Origin: Staphylococcus simiae
GTDB lineage: Bacteria; Bacillota; Bacilli; Staphylococcales; Staphylococcaceae
DNA length: 64,000 nucleotides
Assembly (NCBI RefSeq): GCF_017357005.1
Contig: NZ_CP071589.1
Span: forward strand, 620,001 to 684,000
Direction of reading: 5' to 3'
Shown: positions 19,025-27,613 of the stretch, one piece after another
How positions within the stretch are numbered: position 1 is the first letter of the stretch
How the letters are laid out: each line of letters starts with the position of its first letter
Program-made: the position numbers and the translations under genes
Notes under the pieces: generated by a model
Databases searched by the model: none
What the model was told of the DNA's origin: nothing
The model's input: the letters and a program-made list of their open reading frames with translations, nothing else

Positions 19025-19071
19025 GCCTATAGAAATCAAGCAAATCATGCGATTTCTATAGGCTATTTATT
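19025..19071 (+). terminator. pit terminator, used as intron insertion site
   Basis: GCCTATAGAAATC (19025-19037) and GATTTCTATAGGC (19051-19063) form a perfect 13-bp stem. The T-tract TATTTATT is cut by the group II intron at 19072, and the exon continues TTGTAAAA at 20938. Confidence 0.9.
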
Positions 19072-19565
19072 GTGCGCCCGGCATGGGTAATTACTAGACG
19101 GTGAAAGTCCGTTACAGGCTTGGTAGTAGGAACTGTTAGCGAAAGACAAGGGTGTCCATTGTGAAATGGAATCTGAAGGAAGTCGGACGCAAACACTCGC
19201 ACTGACGAACAGAAATATCATACAAGGCTATGTGGAATGGATGAATCTGCAATACAAGATAAAGTCCGATACTACCCGAGTTCTATATAGTAAATGATGC
19301 AGTGGAATGAGTGGAAAGTGGTTACTCTTACCCGGGGAGGTCTCATCAGCGATAAAAAAAATCGTAGTAATAACGAATGATGAGAAGTCAGCAGAGGTCA
19401 TAGTAGGTAGAAATACTGAAGGACTGAACAATATTCATACAAAGTAAAGAATGGAGGTTAGAGATTTACAACGTACAGAATACAATTAATGATTGGCAAC
19501 TCATAGAAAGATAAGTAGTGGAACGAAAAAGGATATATGAGTGCGTACAGTAAATCTTAGGTGAA

Positions 19566-20861
19566 ATGAAAGAAATGTATCGTGAGTCTCCATCTATGAT
19601 GGAGCTTGTTGTAAGAGAGAATAATATACAAAAAGCAATTAAGAAAGTGAAGAAAAACAACGGTGCACCTGGCATCGATGGCATGCGAGTAAGTGAATTA
19701 ACATCACATTTCGCAAAATACTTTCCACAAATTAAACAAAAACTGCTTGATGGCACGTATAAGCCACAAGCAGTAAGAAAGGTTGAAATACCTAAATCAA
19801 ATGGGAAAAAGCGCGTGCTTGGAATCCCTGTCGCAAGAGACAGAGTTATCCAACAAGCCATTAAACAAGTCATTGAACCTAGTATCGACCGTACTTTCTC
19901 AAAACACAGTCATGGCTTTAGACCGAATCGTAGTACAGGAACTGCACTTAAAGAATGTGCAACATACTATGAAGAAGGTTACTTAGTTGCAGTTGATTGT
20001 GATTTAAAACAGTGCTTTGATATGTTGAACCATGATAAATTAATGTATCTATTTGAACGACATGTTCAAGATAAAGCCATTTCTAAATTTATTCGTAGAA
20101 GCCTACAGGTTGGTGCAATCGACCTCAATGGTAATTATCGAAGTAGAGAAATAGGTGCACCGCAAGGTGGTGTTATTTCCCCGTTACTTTGTAATATTTA
20201 TCTTCACGAATTAGATAATGAATTGGAGAAACGTGGTCATCGCTTTGTTCGTTATGCAGATGACTTCGTCATCTTTGTACGTACAAAACGAGCGGGTCAA
20301 CGTGTCATGGAAAGTGTGACAAAGTTTATCGAAAAAGACCTTAAACTTATTGTAAATAGTGAAAAGAGCAAGGTAGGTTCTATCACACGTTTAAAGTTCT
20401 TGAGTTGTCTAATGACCAAAGTAAATGGCACTTATCGTTTCAGACCGACTATGGAAGCAAGAAGAAATTTAAAACGCACCTTAAGACGTCTAACGAAACG
20501 AAATAGACCAGGTACCTTTAAAGAGATTATATCAGAAATTAATCAAGTAACACGAGGGTGGATAAATTACTTTGGTAAAGGATTTATTACAGGTTTTGTA
20601 ACGAAGTTACAATCATGGTTAAACCGACGCATTAGACAACTAATCCTCAAAAGATGGAAAAGAATAAAAACCAAATATAAGATGTTACGTAAGTATGGAC
20701 TTGACCATAAGAGTGCAATGAAAATTGCCAATTCAAGAAAGAAATACTGGCGCTTATCATCAACGCATGAAGTTCATCGTGCACTTACAACAAAACGTCT
20801 CTACAAGTGGGGGTTAGAACCATTAACCCAACTCGCAGAGACGGCTTACGCAAGATATTGA
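19566..20861 (+). CDS. ltrA: Group II intron-encoded reverse transcriptase/maturase (copy 1)
   Basis: 431 aa. RT motifs run from about 30 to 290, with GAPGIDGM (33-40), the GFRPNRST block (117-124), GAPQGGVISPLLCN (197-210) and the polymerase active site YADD (230-233). Maturase domain X follows, with GWINYFGKG (331-339). The C-terminal HNH endonuclease is absent, as expected for class C, which targets single-stranded or terminator DNA. The ribosome binding site AGGTGA is only 2 nt from ATG 19566, so ATG 19575 is possible. The stop codon overlaps the start of domain V. Identical in sequence to copy 2. Confidence 0.93.
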   Translation: MKEMYRESPSMMELVVRENNIQKAIKKVKKNNGAPGIDGMRVSELTSHFAKYFPQIKQKLLDGTYKPQAVRKVEIPKSNGKKRVLGIPVARDRVIQQAIKQVIEPSIDRTFSKHSHGFRPNRSTGTALKECATYYEEGYLVAVDCDLKQCFDMLNHDKLMYLFERHVQDKAISKFIRRSLQVGAIDLNGNYRSREIGAPQGGVISPLLCNIYLHELDNELEKRGHRFVRYADDFVIFVRTKRAGQRVMESVTKFIEKDLKLIVNSEKSKVGSITRLKFLSCLMTKVNGTYRFRPTMEARRNLKRTLRRLTKRNRPGTFKEIISEINQVTRGWINYFGKGFITGFVTKLQSWLNRRIRQLILKRWKRIKTKYKMLRKYGLDHKSAMKIANSRKKYWRLSSTHEVHRALTTKRLYKWGLEPLTQLAETAYARY

Positions 20862-20937
20862 ACCGCCGAGTACGGAACCGTACGCTCGGTGGTGTGAGAG
20901 GACGGATAATCAAATAATGGTTATCCTCCTACTCGAT
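20860..20937 (+). ncRNA. Intron copy 1 domains V and VI
   Basis: ACCGCCGAG and CTCGGTGGT pair around TACGG-AACC-GTACG to form domain V, with the CGC triad in the 5' strand. GGATAA/TTATCC forms the domain VI hairpin. The intron appears intact and catalytically competent. Confidence 0.85.
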
Positions 20938-21151
20938 TTGTAAAATTCAAATATTGTTTACAATGTATATATGTATTTTTAATTATATTGCGTTTAATTA
21001 AATTTATATTTGTGCAAAGTAATAAAAAAGCGTATTATATTTATATAACTATATGATGATTAATGAAATTTGATTAATTAAATAGATAAGTAACAATTAA
21101 TGTTTGTAATCAATAATTGAAAATTAATAAATTATATCAAATATTGAATAT

Positions 21152-21192
21152 AAAAAAACTAACAATATCTATTACAAGATGTTGTTAGTTTA
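21152..21192 (-). terminator. Terminator of the LysM-CHAP gene
   Basis: Read on the minus strand, AACTAACAA and TTGTTAGTT form a 9-bp stem followed by a T-run (A-run at 21152-21157 on the plus strand). The stretch 20938-21151 is AT-rich and holds nothing else I can identify. Confidence 0.75.
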
Positions 21193-21196
21193 ATTG

Positions 21197-21372
21197 GGTT
21201 CTCTACCAAATTGGACTGATACATAATTATTTTTACATGCCTCGCGTTCCGAGGGTGCTATCTCAGCCTGTAGTCTTCGACTAGCACTGCTCCCTCAGGA
21301 GTCTCGGCTTCAATATAATTTATATATTATATTATTCATTTTTTATTTATCAGTCCTAGAAAATAGAGGACC
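21197..21372. repeat. MITE-like repeat family 1, full copy (inverted)
   Basis: The ends GGTTCTCTACCAAATTGGAC and GTCCTAGAAAATAGAGGACC (with TGATA/TATCA inside) are inverted repeats of about 25 bp. The core folds as nested stems: AAGCC/GGCTT, a 7-bp CCGAGGG/CCCTCAG pairing, and a perfect TAGTC-TTC-GACTA tip. It is the reverse orientation of the copy at 37561-37733. No ORF. It lies between the LysM-CHAP stop and its terminator, so it would be transcribed as part of that 3' UTR. Confidence 0.8.
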
Positions 21373-21388
21373 TTTAATTGTTTATATA

Positions 21389-22192
21389 TTAGTGAATAAA
21401 TGCATAGCTTGATACTTCAGATGCGGGAATAGTACGATAATCAGTATTGTAAGGTCCGTTTGTATAGTTCATTTCAGAAATTAGAATACTACCGTCACCA
21501 TTAACTCGTTCAACGTAAGAAACGTGACCATATGGACCAGGTGTGCTTTGCATAATTGATCCAACAGTAGGGTTGCTATCTACTTGATAACCATCATTAG
21601 CTGCATTTGCAGCCCAGAATTTTGCATCTGACCAATAAGTACTAATTGGATTGCCAGCTTGCGCACGACGATCGAATACATACCAAGTACATTGTCCTGC
21701 TGTATATAAATTTTGATGACTAAATGAAGGTGAAGAATAATTACCATTATTATTTGTTGTTGGTGTAGTAGTACCACCAGCACCACCATTTGGTATTTGT
21801 AATGTTTGATTTGGCATAATTAAATAACCATTTAAATTATTTGCTGACATCAATTCATCAACTGATACACCATAGCGGCTAGCAATAATATTTAAAGATT
21901 CGCCTGTTTGTACTGTGTGAGAAGATGCTGATGATCCGTTTTGTGAAGAAGTGTTTGATGTGCCTTGAACATCACTCCCACCTACAGAAATAACTTGACC
22001 AGGAAATACTAGGTTATTATCTAATTGGTTATTTTGTTTAATACTTTCTACTGATGTGTTGTATTGTTGAGCAATACTCCATAAAGACTCACCAGATTGT
22101 ACGGTATGTTGTGTAGATGCTTGTGCATCATGGTGTGCTAAAAAAGCTGCTGCACCTGATGTTGCTGTTACTGCAAATGCTAATTTTTTCAA
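21389..22192 (-). CDS. Secreted LysM-CHAP peptidoglycan hydrolase
   Basis: 267 aa. The signal peptide ends in HHDAQA (about residue 25). Two LysM domains (about 27-70 and 90-134) each open with HTVQSGESL or HTVQTGESL. A Ser/Asn/Gly linker is followed by a C-terminal CHAP amidase/endopeptidase domain with the catalytic Cys in AGQCTWYVFDRR, and His in GPYGHVSYVE with the following acidic residues. It resembles Sle1/SsaA-type staphylococcal autolysins that act in cell separation. AGGAGG precedes the ATG on the minus strand. A WalR-type site lies upstream. Confidence 0.9.
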   Translation of the reverse strand: MKKLAFAVTATSGAAAFLAHHDAQASTQHTVQSGESLWSIAQQYNTSVESIKQNNQLDNNLVFPGQVISVGGSDVQGTSNTSSQNGSSASSHTVQTGESLNIIASRYGVSVDELMSANNLNGYLIMPNQTLQIPNGGAGGTTTPTTNNNGNYSSPSFSHQNLYTAGQCTWYVFDRRAQAGNPISTYWSDAKFWAANAANDGYQVDSNPTVGSIMQSTPGPYGHVSYVERVNGDGSILISEMNYTNGPYNTDYRTIPASEVSSYAFIH

Positions 22193-22320
22193 AGGGACTC
22201 CTCCTAAAAATAAGATTTACTAATTTGAAATTTTTATAAATCAATTTATATAGTAAATAGATTTTTTTTGTTTTTTATTACGCTATCCATACTAACAAAA
22301 AATACTAGCTTTGTGTGGAA

Positions 22321-22337
22321 TGTTATTATCTTGTAAT
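22321..22337 (+). promoter_or_regulatory. WalR (YycF) binding motif
   Basis: TGTTAT-TATCT-TGTAAT matches the WalR consensus TGTWAH-N5-TGTWAH at every position. It lies 128 bp upstream of the LysM-CHAP start. WalKR controls most staphylococcal autolysin genes. The motif is on the strand opposite to the gene, which lowers confidence a little. The other 340 bp between the two divergent genes show nothing distinctive. Confidence 0.6.
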
Positions 22338-22550
22338 ATTATTAACATTTATTGTATCAAGCATAAAATTTAACAAGTACTGATTTAATGCGTTATTAGA
22401 GCGTTTTCACAAAAACTCTATTATAATTTTTGTGAAATTTGTAATATTAGTCAGTAGCAATTTTTGTTAGAAATAGCTTTTTATTGCTTTTGATATAGTT
22501 AATGTTATTGTAAAATTTGGCATACCTATCAATATAAAAGGAGTTTTTTT

Positions 22551-23195
22551 ATGGTTAATACTTCAAAGCAACAAAGTCATAGTCAAAAGGTAACAAGTCA
22601 TGTGTATAGTAAAGTTTGGTTATATTTCATGTATTATTGGATTATTTTTGGTATTGGTTGTTACTTTGGTCAATATTTACCAAATAGTTGGCGTCAACCA
22701 TTGTCATTTGGCTTATTATTACTAATTTTAGCTACATTGGTAATAAAACGCGCAAGACGATATGGACTAATTATTTCTCATATTTATGCCATAGTAGTAG
22801 GGGTGTTATCATATGCAACCTTTACCACTTATCTACAAAATTTGGGACCAGATGTTTTCTATAAAAATATTGCTTTAGCTATCATCGCATTTATTGCTTT
22901 TGGTATTATTGGTTATTTTGTGATTGGCGATGCATCAAGTATAGGAAAATATCTATTTGTGACATTAATTGCCTTAATTATTGCAAGTTTAATAGGTTTT
23001 TTCCTGCATAATCCTATTTTTTATACTGTAATCACAGTTGTAAGCTTATTGTTATTTTTGATGTATACGTTATATGATTTTAATCGTTTAAAACGAGGAC
23101 AATTTTCTCCAAGAGAAATGGGTTTCAACTTGTTTATTAATTTATTGAATATTATTAAAGATATTTTAAGATTAGCGAATACTTTTAAAAGGTAA
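22551..23195 (+). CDS. Bax inhibitor-1 (BI-1/YetJ-like) family membrane protein
   Basis: 214 aa with six or seven TM helices. The C-terminal LYDFNRLKRGQFSPREMGFN followed by LFINLLNIIKDILRL matches the conserved end of BI-1 proteins, where acidic residues gate a calcium leak channel in YetJ. The calcium role here is by family only. AAAGGAG lies 7-8 nt before the ATG. Monocistronic, divergent from the wall hydrolase. Confidence 0.8.
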   Translation: MVNTSKQQSHSQKVTSHVYSKVWLYFMYYWIIFGIGCYFGQYLPNSWRQPLSFGLLLLILATLVIKRARRYGLIISHIYAIVVGVLSYATFTTYLQNLGPDVFYKNIALAIIAFIAFGIIGYFVIGDASSIGKYLFVTLIALIIASLIGFFLHNPIFYTVITVVSLLLFLMYTLYDFNRLKRGQFSPREMGFNLFINLLNIIKDILRLANTFKR

Positions 23196-23394
23196 AGAAA
23201 ATCATAATTATTAGGGTTGATTTTATAAATAAAACATAAATAATATTAAAAATGTATATCTTCTAAACATTTTATGTAAAATTTTATTTTTGATTAGTCA
23301 TTAATGTTGTGTTAAATTTATATTTAAATAAATAAGTTAAATATTATAGGAAATGATTTTTAAATTAGTTATTAAAAAAGGAAGAGGTAAAATT

Positions 23395-25548
23395 ATGGCA
23401 GATTCAGTTTTGCATATGCTCACTAACAATGAGTATGCTACAACACGTTGCCAAGATGGTATTGTGTTATTTTGGCCAATTGAAGACGAAATGAATTTAC
23501 AAAAATTTCGTAAAAGTACAACGGTTACTGACGATATCTTTATCATTAATCATTTAGATGTCTATAGTATTAATAAAAATAGTAAGACTATCATGTTTTA
23601 TATAAGTAGTGACTGGTTTACAGAGCTTGGCTTTTCCTTTTTTGATTATCATTATACTGCTAATTTAATTAAATCTTCCTATAAACTTAAATGCTTATTG
23701 CTAACTTTAATTTATCGTTCATTAGAAAAGAAACCGTTAAAAGATGAAGATATTGCTAAAATAAAAAGCATTGTGACTATTATTGCTACTGAAGCAGCTA
23801 TGGATAAAGAGACTGCTCAAAATCAATATAATTATGCCTATTATGGTGACCTTAAAGAAGAATTAGATTATATTTATGAACATGTTCATGAAAGATTGAC
23901 TTTACAAGAAGTTGCTGACGAATTGTTTGTTTCTAAATCAAATTTGTCATCACAATTTCGAGTGATGATGGGTATGGGGTTTAAGAAATATGTAGATACC
24001 TTAAAAATTGGAGAGTCTATAGAAATATTATTAACCTCAGATCATACTATAAGTTATATCAGTGGATACCTTGGTTTTAGTAACAGTTCTACATATGCCA
24101 AGATGTTTAAAAACTATATAGGTGTGACTCCCAATGATTATCGTAAATTATCGAAATTAAATAAAAAAAGTGGCTTACAAGTAGAACGGTTAACAGAATC
24201 ACAGACAACAGAATTAAGGAAAGATATTTTATATTATATAAATCATTATAAAAATCGTTTAACAGATGTCATACATATTGATGTAGAAGAATTAAATGCA
24301 GCTAAACCTTTTCAAACAGTTATTCAAGTTAATACTATAACTGAAATGAAATTAGTTTTTTTAGAAGGTATTTTCAAAAGATTTATTACTGCTGATAGTC
24401 AAGTGACATTTTTTATTATGCCATCAATTATTGACAGTCAAAATACATTTACCGATGAACAAAGAGCTGAAATTGTCAGGACAATTATACAAAATGGCTT
24501 AAACATTGCATTTAATATAGAAGAAATTGACAAAATTCATTATATAGAGCAGTTATTTTTAACTATTATTGAGCACAATGGTTATTTAAATATTAAGAAA
24601 TATGACAACTATGAAGTTCATTTTATTTTTGATTTAGGACAAATGGAAATAAGAAATATTTATCGAACAATTTTAAAAATACAAAATTTACGTATCAATT
24701 ATAAACTAGGACTAAATATCAGCTGTTTAATGGAAAATATAAATTTATTTAAGACTTTAGAGTCTCAAATAAAAAGATTGAAATTTGATAATCTATTTAT
24801 AGATAACGACATGTTACAGTATCCTTATTTAACAAAGAAAACAGATGAATTATTGTTAAGAAATACGCTTCAATTCAAAAATTTAAAGCAAGTACTCGAA
24901 CACTTCGATTTAGAAAATGAACATTTAATTTTACTTAATATTGAAAATCATAAATTATTAAATGATAAAGATCGAGACTTAAGTAACAGTGCGCCGCTCA
25001 TTAATAAAACTTTAAATGCTTTATATGATAACTTTGATGGATTTGGCTTGAATATTTTTGATAACAATCAGGCTAATACGATGCATTTATATGATAAAAA
25101 TGGTTTTAAGACAACATTAGGCTTAATATTTTCTAAATTTTTATACTCAGTATCACGTGCTAAATACGATAGTAACTATTATTCTATTATTGACGTAGCG
25201 GATTATTATTGCCTTGTAGTATATGATTGGAGAGTTATAGAGCAAGAAAGTTTAAATACGACAATTGATGATAGTGAAATTTATATTAATTTTAAAGATA
25301 ATATGTTAGATGATAAGTATTTAATTATTATAGAAACTTTTGATGAAAATAGTGGGAATATTAATCATTTGATTTCAAAAGATTTAAGAGATAAATACGA
25401 ATGGAATACAGATTTACTTGCCAAAGTAGATAATTATTTTAAACCAGCTATAGAAATAAAAGAACATGATTTTAGTCAAGGTTCATTAAAACTGGATGTA
25501 TCATTTAACGCGCTTTATGTTGTGAAAATAATGAAGAAGACAAAGTAA
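23395..25548 (+). CDS. rbf: AraC/XylS family regulator of biofilm formation Rbf
   Basis: 717 aa, close to S. aureus Rbf and much longer than ordinary AraC proteins. The two-HTH AraC domain sits near the N-terminus (about 153-251; LTLQEVADELFVSKSNLSSQF and ISYISGYLGFSNSSTYAKMF). A C-terminal ~460-residue domain without recognised catalytic features follows. Start ATG 23395 follows GGAAGAGG. The frame is open from 23353 but has no ribosome binding site there. In S. aureus Rbf activates sarX and through it the ica biofilm genes. sarX is the next gene here. Confidence 0.9.
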   Translation: MADSVLHMLTNNEYATTRCQDGIVLFWPIEDEMNLQKFRKSTTVTDDIFIINHLDVYSINKNSKTIMFYISSDWFTELGFSFFDYHYTANLIKSSYKLKCLLLTLIYRSLEKKPLKDEDIAKIKSIVTIIATEAAMDKETAQNQYNYAYYGDLKEELDYIYEHVHERLTLQEVADELFVSKSNLSSQFRVMMGMGFKKYVDTLKIGESIEILLTSDHTISYISGYLGFSNSSTYAKMFKNYIGVTPNDYRKLSKLNKKSGLQVERLTESQTTELRKDILYYINHYKNRLTDVIHIDVEELNAAKPFQTVIQVNTITEMKLVFLEGIFKRFITADSQVTFFIMPSIIDSQNTFTDEQRAEIVRTIIQNGLNIAFNIEEIDKIHYIEQLFLTIIEHNGYLNIKKYDNYEVHFIFDLGQMEIRNIYRTILKIQNLRINYKLGLNISCLMENINLFKTLESQIKRLKFDNLFIDNDMLQYPYLTKKTDELLLRNTLQFKNLKQVLEHFDLENEHLILLNIENHKLLNDKDRDLSNSAPLINKTLNALYDNFDGFGLNIFDNNQANTMHLYDKNGFKTTLGLIFSKFLYSVSRAKYDSNYYSIIDVADYYCLVVYDWRVIEQESLNTTIDDSEIYINFKDNMLDDKYLIIIETFDENSGNINHLISKDLRDKYEWNTDLLAKVDNYFKPAIEIKEHDFSQGSLKLDVSFNALYVVKIMKKTK

Positions 25549-25682
25549 GTATTGCACAACTCAATTTATATTTGTTAGTAATTTTGACAATGCATTTAAA
25601 ACAAAGACGAACGACAACAACTATGAAATTTAAGATAATAGTAGAGTAAGCATTGTCTACATATATTTGGGGGTGCAAGACG

Positions 25683-26042
25683 TTGAACACAGAGAAATTA
25701 GAAACATTACTTGGATTCTATAAACAATATAAATCATTATCTGAATATATTGATAAAAAGTATAAACTATCTCTTAATGATTTAGCAGTGTTGAATTTGA
25801 CAATAAAGTATTGCAAAGATGAAAAAATATTGATGCAAACATTTTTGAAAACTGCTATGACAGAGTTAGATTTAAGTAGAACCAAGTTGTTAGTTTCTAT
25901 CAGAAGATTAATTGAGAAAGAACGTTTGAGTAAGGTTAGATCATCAAAAGATGAGCGCAAAATTTATATCTTTATGAATGATGAAGATGTGACTAAGTTT
26001 GATGCGTTATTTGATGATGTAGAACAATTTTTAAATATTTAA
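25683..26042 (+). CDS. sarX: SarA-family transcriptional regulator SarX
   Basis: 119 aa, exactly the SarX size, and starting at TTG 25683 behind the strong ribosome binding site TTGGGGGTG. The frame is open from 25653, but that start has no ribosome binding site. The winged-helix core includes [22 protein letters not shown] and the wing [12 protein letters not shown], the SarA/MarR-type KDER motif. It follows rbf as in S. aureus, where Rbf and SarX act in one biofilm pathway. Confidence 0.88.
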   Translation: MNTEKLETLLGFYKQYKSLSEYIDKKYKLSLNDLAVLNLTIKYCKDEKILMQTFLKTAMTELDLSRTKLLVSIRRLIEKERLSKVRSSKDERKIYIFMNDEDVTKFDALFDDVEQFLNI

Positions 26043-26049
26043 CTATTTC

Positions 26050-26083
26050 GTGTCGAGGGCAATATGCTTATCGACACATTTTT
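26050..26083 (+). terminator. Terminator after sarX
   Basis: GTGTCGA pairs with TCGACAC, with a small inner GGC/GCT stem, followed by ATTTTTT. Confidence 0.8.
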
Positions 26084-26198
26084 TGGTTGCTAACATGATA
26101 AATAGTCGCAGATTATTAATAACTATATGTATGTAAACTCTAAAATTTCATGTATAATATATAATGTTAATTAATCAGAGCGAAAGTGAGATGACATT

Positions 26199-26915
26199 AT
26201 GGGTCGTAAATGGAATAACATTAAAGAAAAGAAAGCCCAAAAAGATAAAAATACTAGTAGAATATATGCCAAATTTGGTAAAGAAATATATGTAGCAGCT
26301 AAATCAGGTGAACCTAACCCTGAATCAAACCAAGCTTTAAGATTAGTTCTAGAGCGCGCAAAAACATATTCTGTACCTAATCATATTATCGAGAAAGCGA
26401 TAGATAAAGCTAAAGGTGCAGGTGACGAAAATTATGATCATTTAAGATATGAAGGATTTGGCCCAAGTGGTTCAATGTTAATCGTAGATGCCTTAACTAA
26501 TAATGTTAACCGTACTGCGTCTGATGTACGTGCAGCATTTGGTAAAAATGGTGGTAACATGGGTGTATCTGGTTCTGTTGCTTATATGTTTGATCATGTT
26601 GCAACTTTTGGTATCGAAGGCAAATCAGTTGATGAAATTTTAGAAACTTTAATGGACAACGATGTAGACGTAAAAGATGTAGTAGATGATAATGGCTTAA
26701 CAATTGTTTATGCTGAGCCTGATCAATTTGCACAAGTTCAAGACGCACTTCGTCAATCTGGTGTTGAAGAATTTAAAGTTGCTGAATTTGAAATGTTACC
26801 ACAAACTGATATTGAATTATCAGAAGATGACCAAGCAACTTTTGAAAAATTAATTGATGCATTAGAAGATTTAGAAGATGTTCAAAATGTATTCCATAAT
26901 GTGGATTTGAAATAA
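26199..26915 (+). CDS. YebC/PmpR family protein
   Basis: 238 aa. It starts [21 protein letters not shown] and has the three-domain YebC layout, including [19 protein letters not shown] and [16 protein letters not shown], which are family hallmarks. Members have been described as DNA-binding regulators and, for the YebC2/YeeI type, as factors that relieve ribosome stalling at proline tracts. Sequence alone does not tell which applies. The stop overlaps the next ATG by 1 bp. Confidence 0.92.
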   Translation: MGRKWNNIKEKKAQKDKNTSRIYAKFGKEIYVAAKSGEPNPESNQALRLVLERAKTYSVPNHIIEKAIDKAKGAGDENYDHLRYEGFGPSGSMLIVDALTNNVNRTASDVRAAFGKNGGNMGVSGSVAYMFDHVATFGIEGKSVDEILETLMDNDVDVKDVVDDNGLTIVYAEPDQFAQVQDALRQSGVEEFKVAEFEMLPQTDIELSEDDQATFEKLIDALEDLEDVQNVFHNVDLK

Positions 26916-27388
26916 TGAAAAATGCACAACAATGGATTGATGAATTACAATTAACAGAACATCCTGAAGGTGGATACTATAAAGAGACTGTTAGAGAAAA
27001 TAATAATCAAAGAGCGCCATTTAGTAGCATTTACTTTTTATTGACGCATGATAACATTTCACATTTTCATCGTATCGATGCAGATGAAGTATGGTATTAT
27101 CATGCAGGTGACTCACTGACTGTGCATATGATAACACCAGAAGGCGACTATCGTACTGCTCAACTTGGTCCTAATATACAAAATGGGGATGTATTGCAAT
27201 TCCTAGTACCTAAAGGAACAATATTTGCTTCATCAGTAGAGCAACAAAATGACTATTGTTTAGTAGGATGTATGTGTCAACCAGCTTTTGAGTTCGAGCA
27301 TTTCGAGTTATTTGAACAACAACAATTAATTGATATGTATCCACATTTAACACAAATTATTCAACAATATGCACTAAAAGAAAAATAA
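26915..27388 (+). CDS. DUF985 cupin protein
   Basis: 157 aa. Typical DUF985/Cupin_5 features: LQLTEHPEGGYYKETVR at the N-terminus, then FHRIDADEVWYYHAGDSLTVHMI and GPNIQNGDVLQFLVPKGT, with the Leu-x-Gly-CMCQPAFEFEHFEL end. It is a beta-barrel of unknown activity, possibly sugar-related. Translationally coupled to yebC (TAATG). The operon ends at a family 2 repeat. Confidence 0.82.
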   Translation: MKNAQQWIDELQLTEHPEGGYYKETVRENNNQRAPFSSIYFLLTHDNISHFHRIDADEVWYYHAGDSLTVHMITPEGDYRTAQLGPNIQNGDVLQFLVPKGTIFASSVEQQNDYCLVGCMCQPAFEFEHFELFEQQQLIDMYPHLTQIIQQYALKEK

Positions 27389-27394
27389 CAATAA

Positions 27395-27559
27395 GGGAGT
27401 GGGATAGAAATAATTATTTCAAAACAAATTATTTCGTAATCCCACCCCGGCAAGACTGACTAGGTTTGTAAAACGTTGATAAATCACCATTTTACAAACC
27501 AGACAGTTACTGCCAAATGCTTAAATTTAAGTTTAAAATACATTTTGTCCCAGGGTCTT
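27395..27559. repeat. Dispersed repeat family 2, copy B
   Basis: Runs from GGGAGTGGGATAG to TTTTGTCCCAGGGTCTT. It has the inner blocks CGTAATCCCACC, GCAAGACTGACTAGG, AAACGTTGATAAATCA and CAGACAGTTACTGCC, the same order as copy A reversed. It lies between the convergent cupin gene and the MetE-like gene, where its ATTTCAAA/TTATTTCG-type hairpins could serve as a terminator for either. Confidence 0.78.
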
Positions 27560-27613
27560 ATTGTTATAGTTGAAGTCTAATTGGAAAGTAACGAGTAATG
27601 GTATGATGAACAT

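Larger units (their letters stand above)
19072..20937 (+). mobile_element. Group IIC intron, copy 1 (1866 bp)
   Basis: The 5' end GTGCGCCCGGCATGGGT and the domain I segments (GACAAGGGTGTCC, GGAATCTGAAGGAAG, ACCCGGGGAGGTC, AAGTCAGCAGAGGTCATAG) match the conserved core of group IIC introns such as that of Oceanobacillus iheyensis. An ORF sits in domain IV. Domain V (20860-20895) has the catalytic CGC triad. Domain VI ends CCTACTCGAT. The exon TTTATT directly upstream pairs with GATAAA at 19258-19263 (putative EBS1). It lies behind the pit terminator stem in sense orientation, as class C introns do. Confidence 0.95.

Noticed and set aside
19466-19873. 135-codon open frame antisense to the intron maturase, repeated at 60776-61183
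   Set aside because: It is the shadow of the reverse-transcriptase frame on the other strand; the identical second copy only reflects the duplicated intron.
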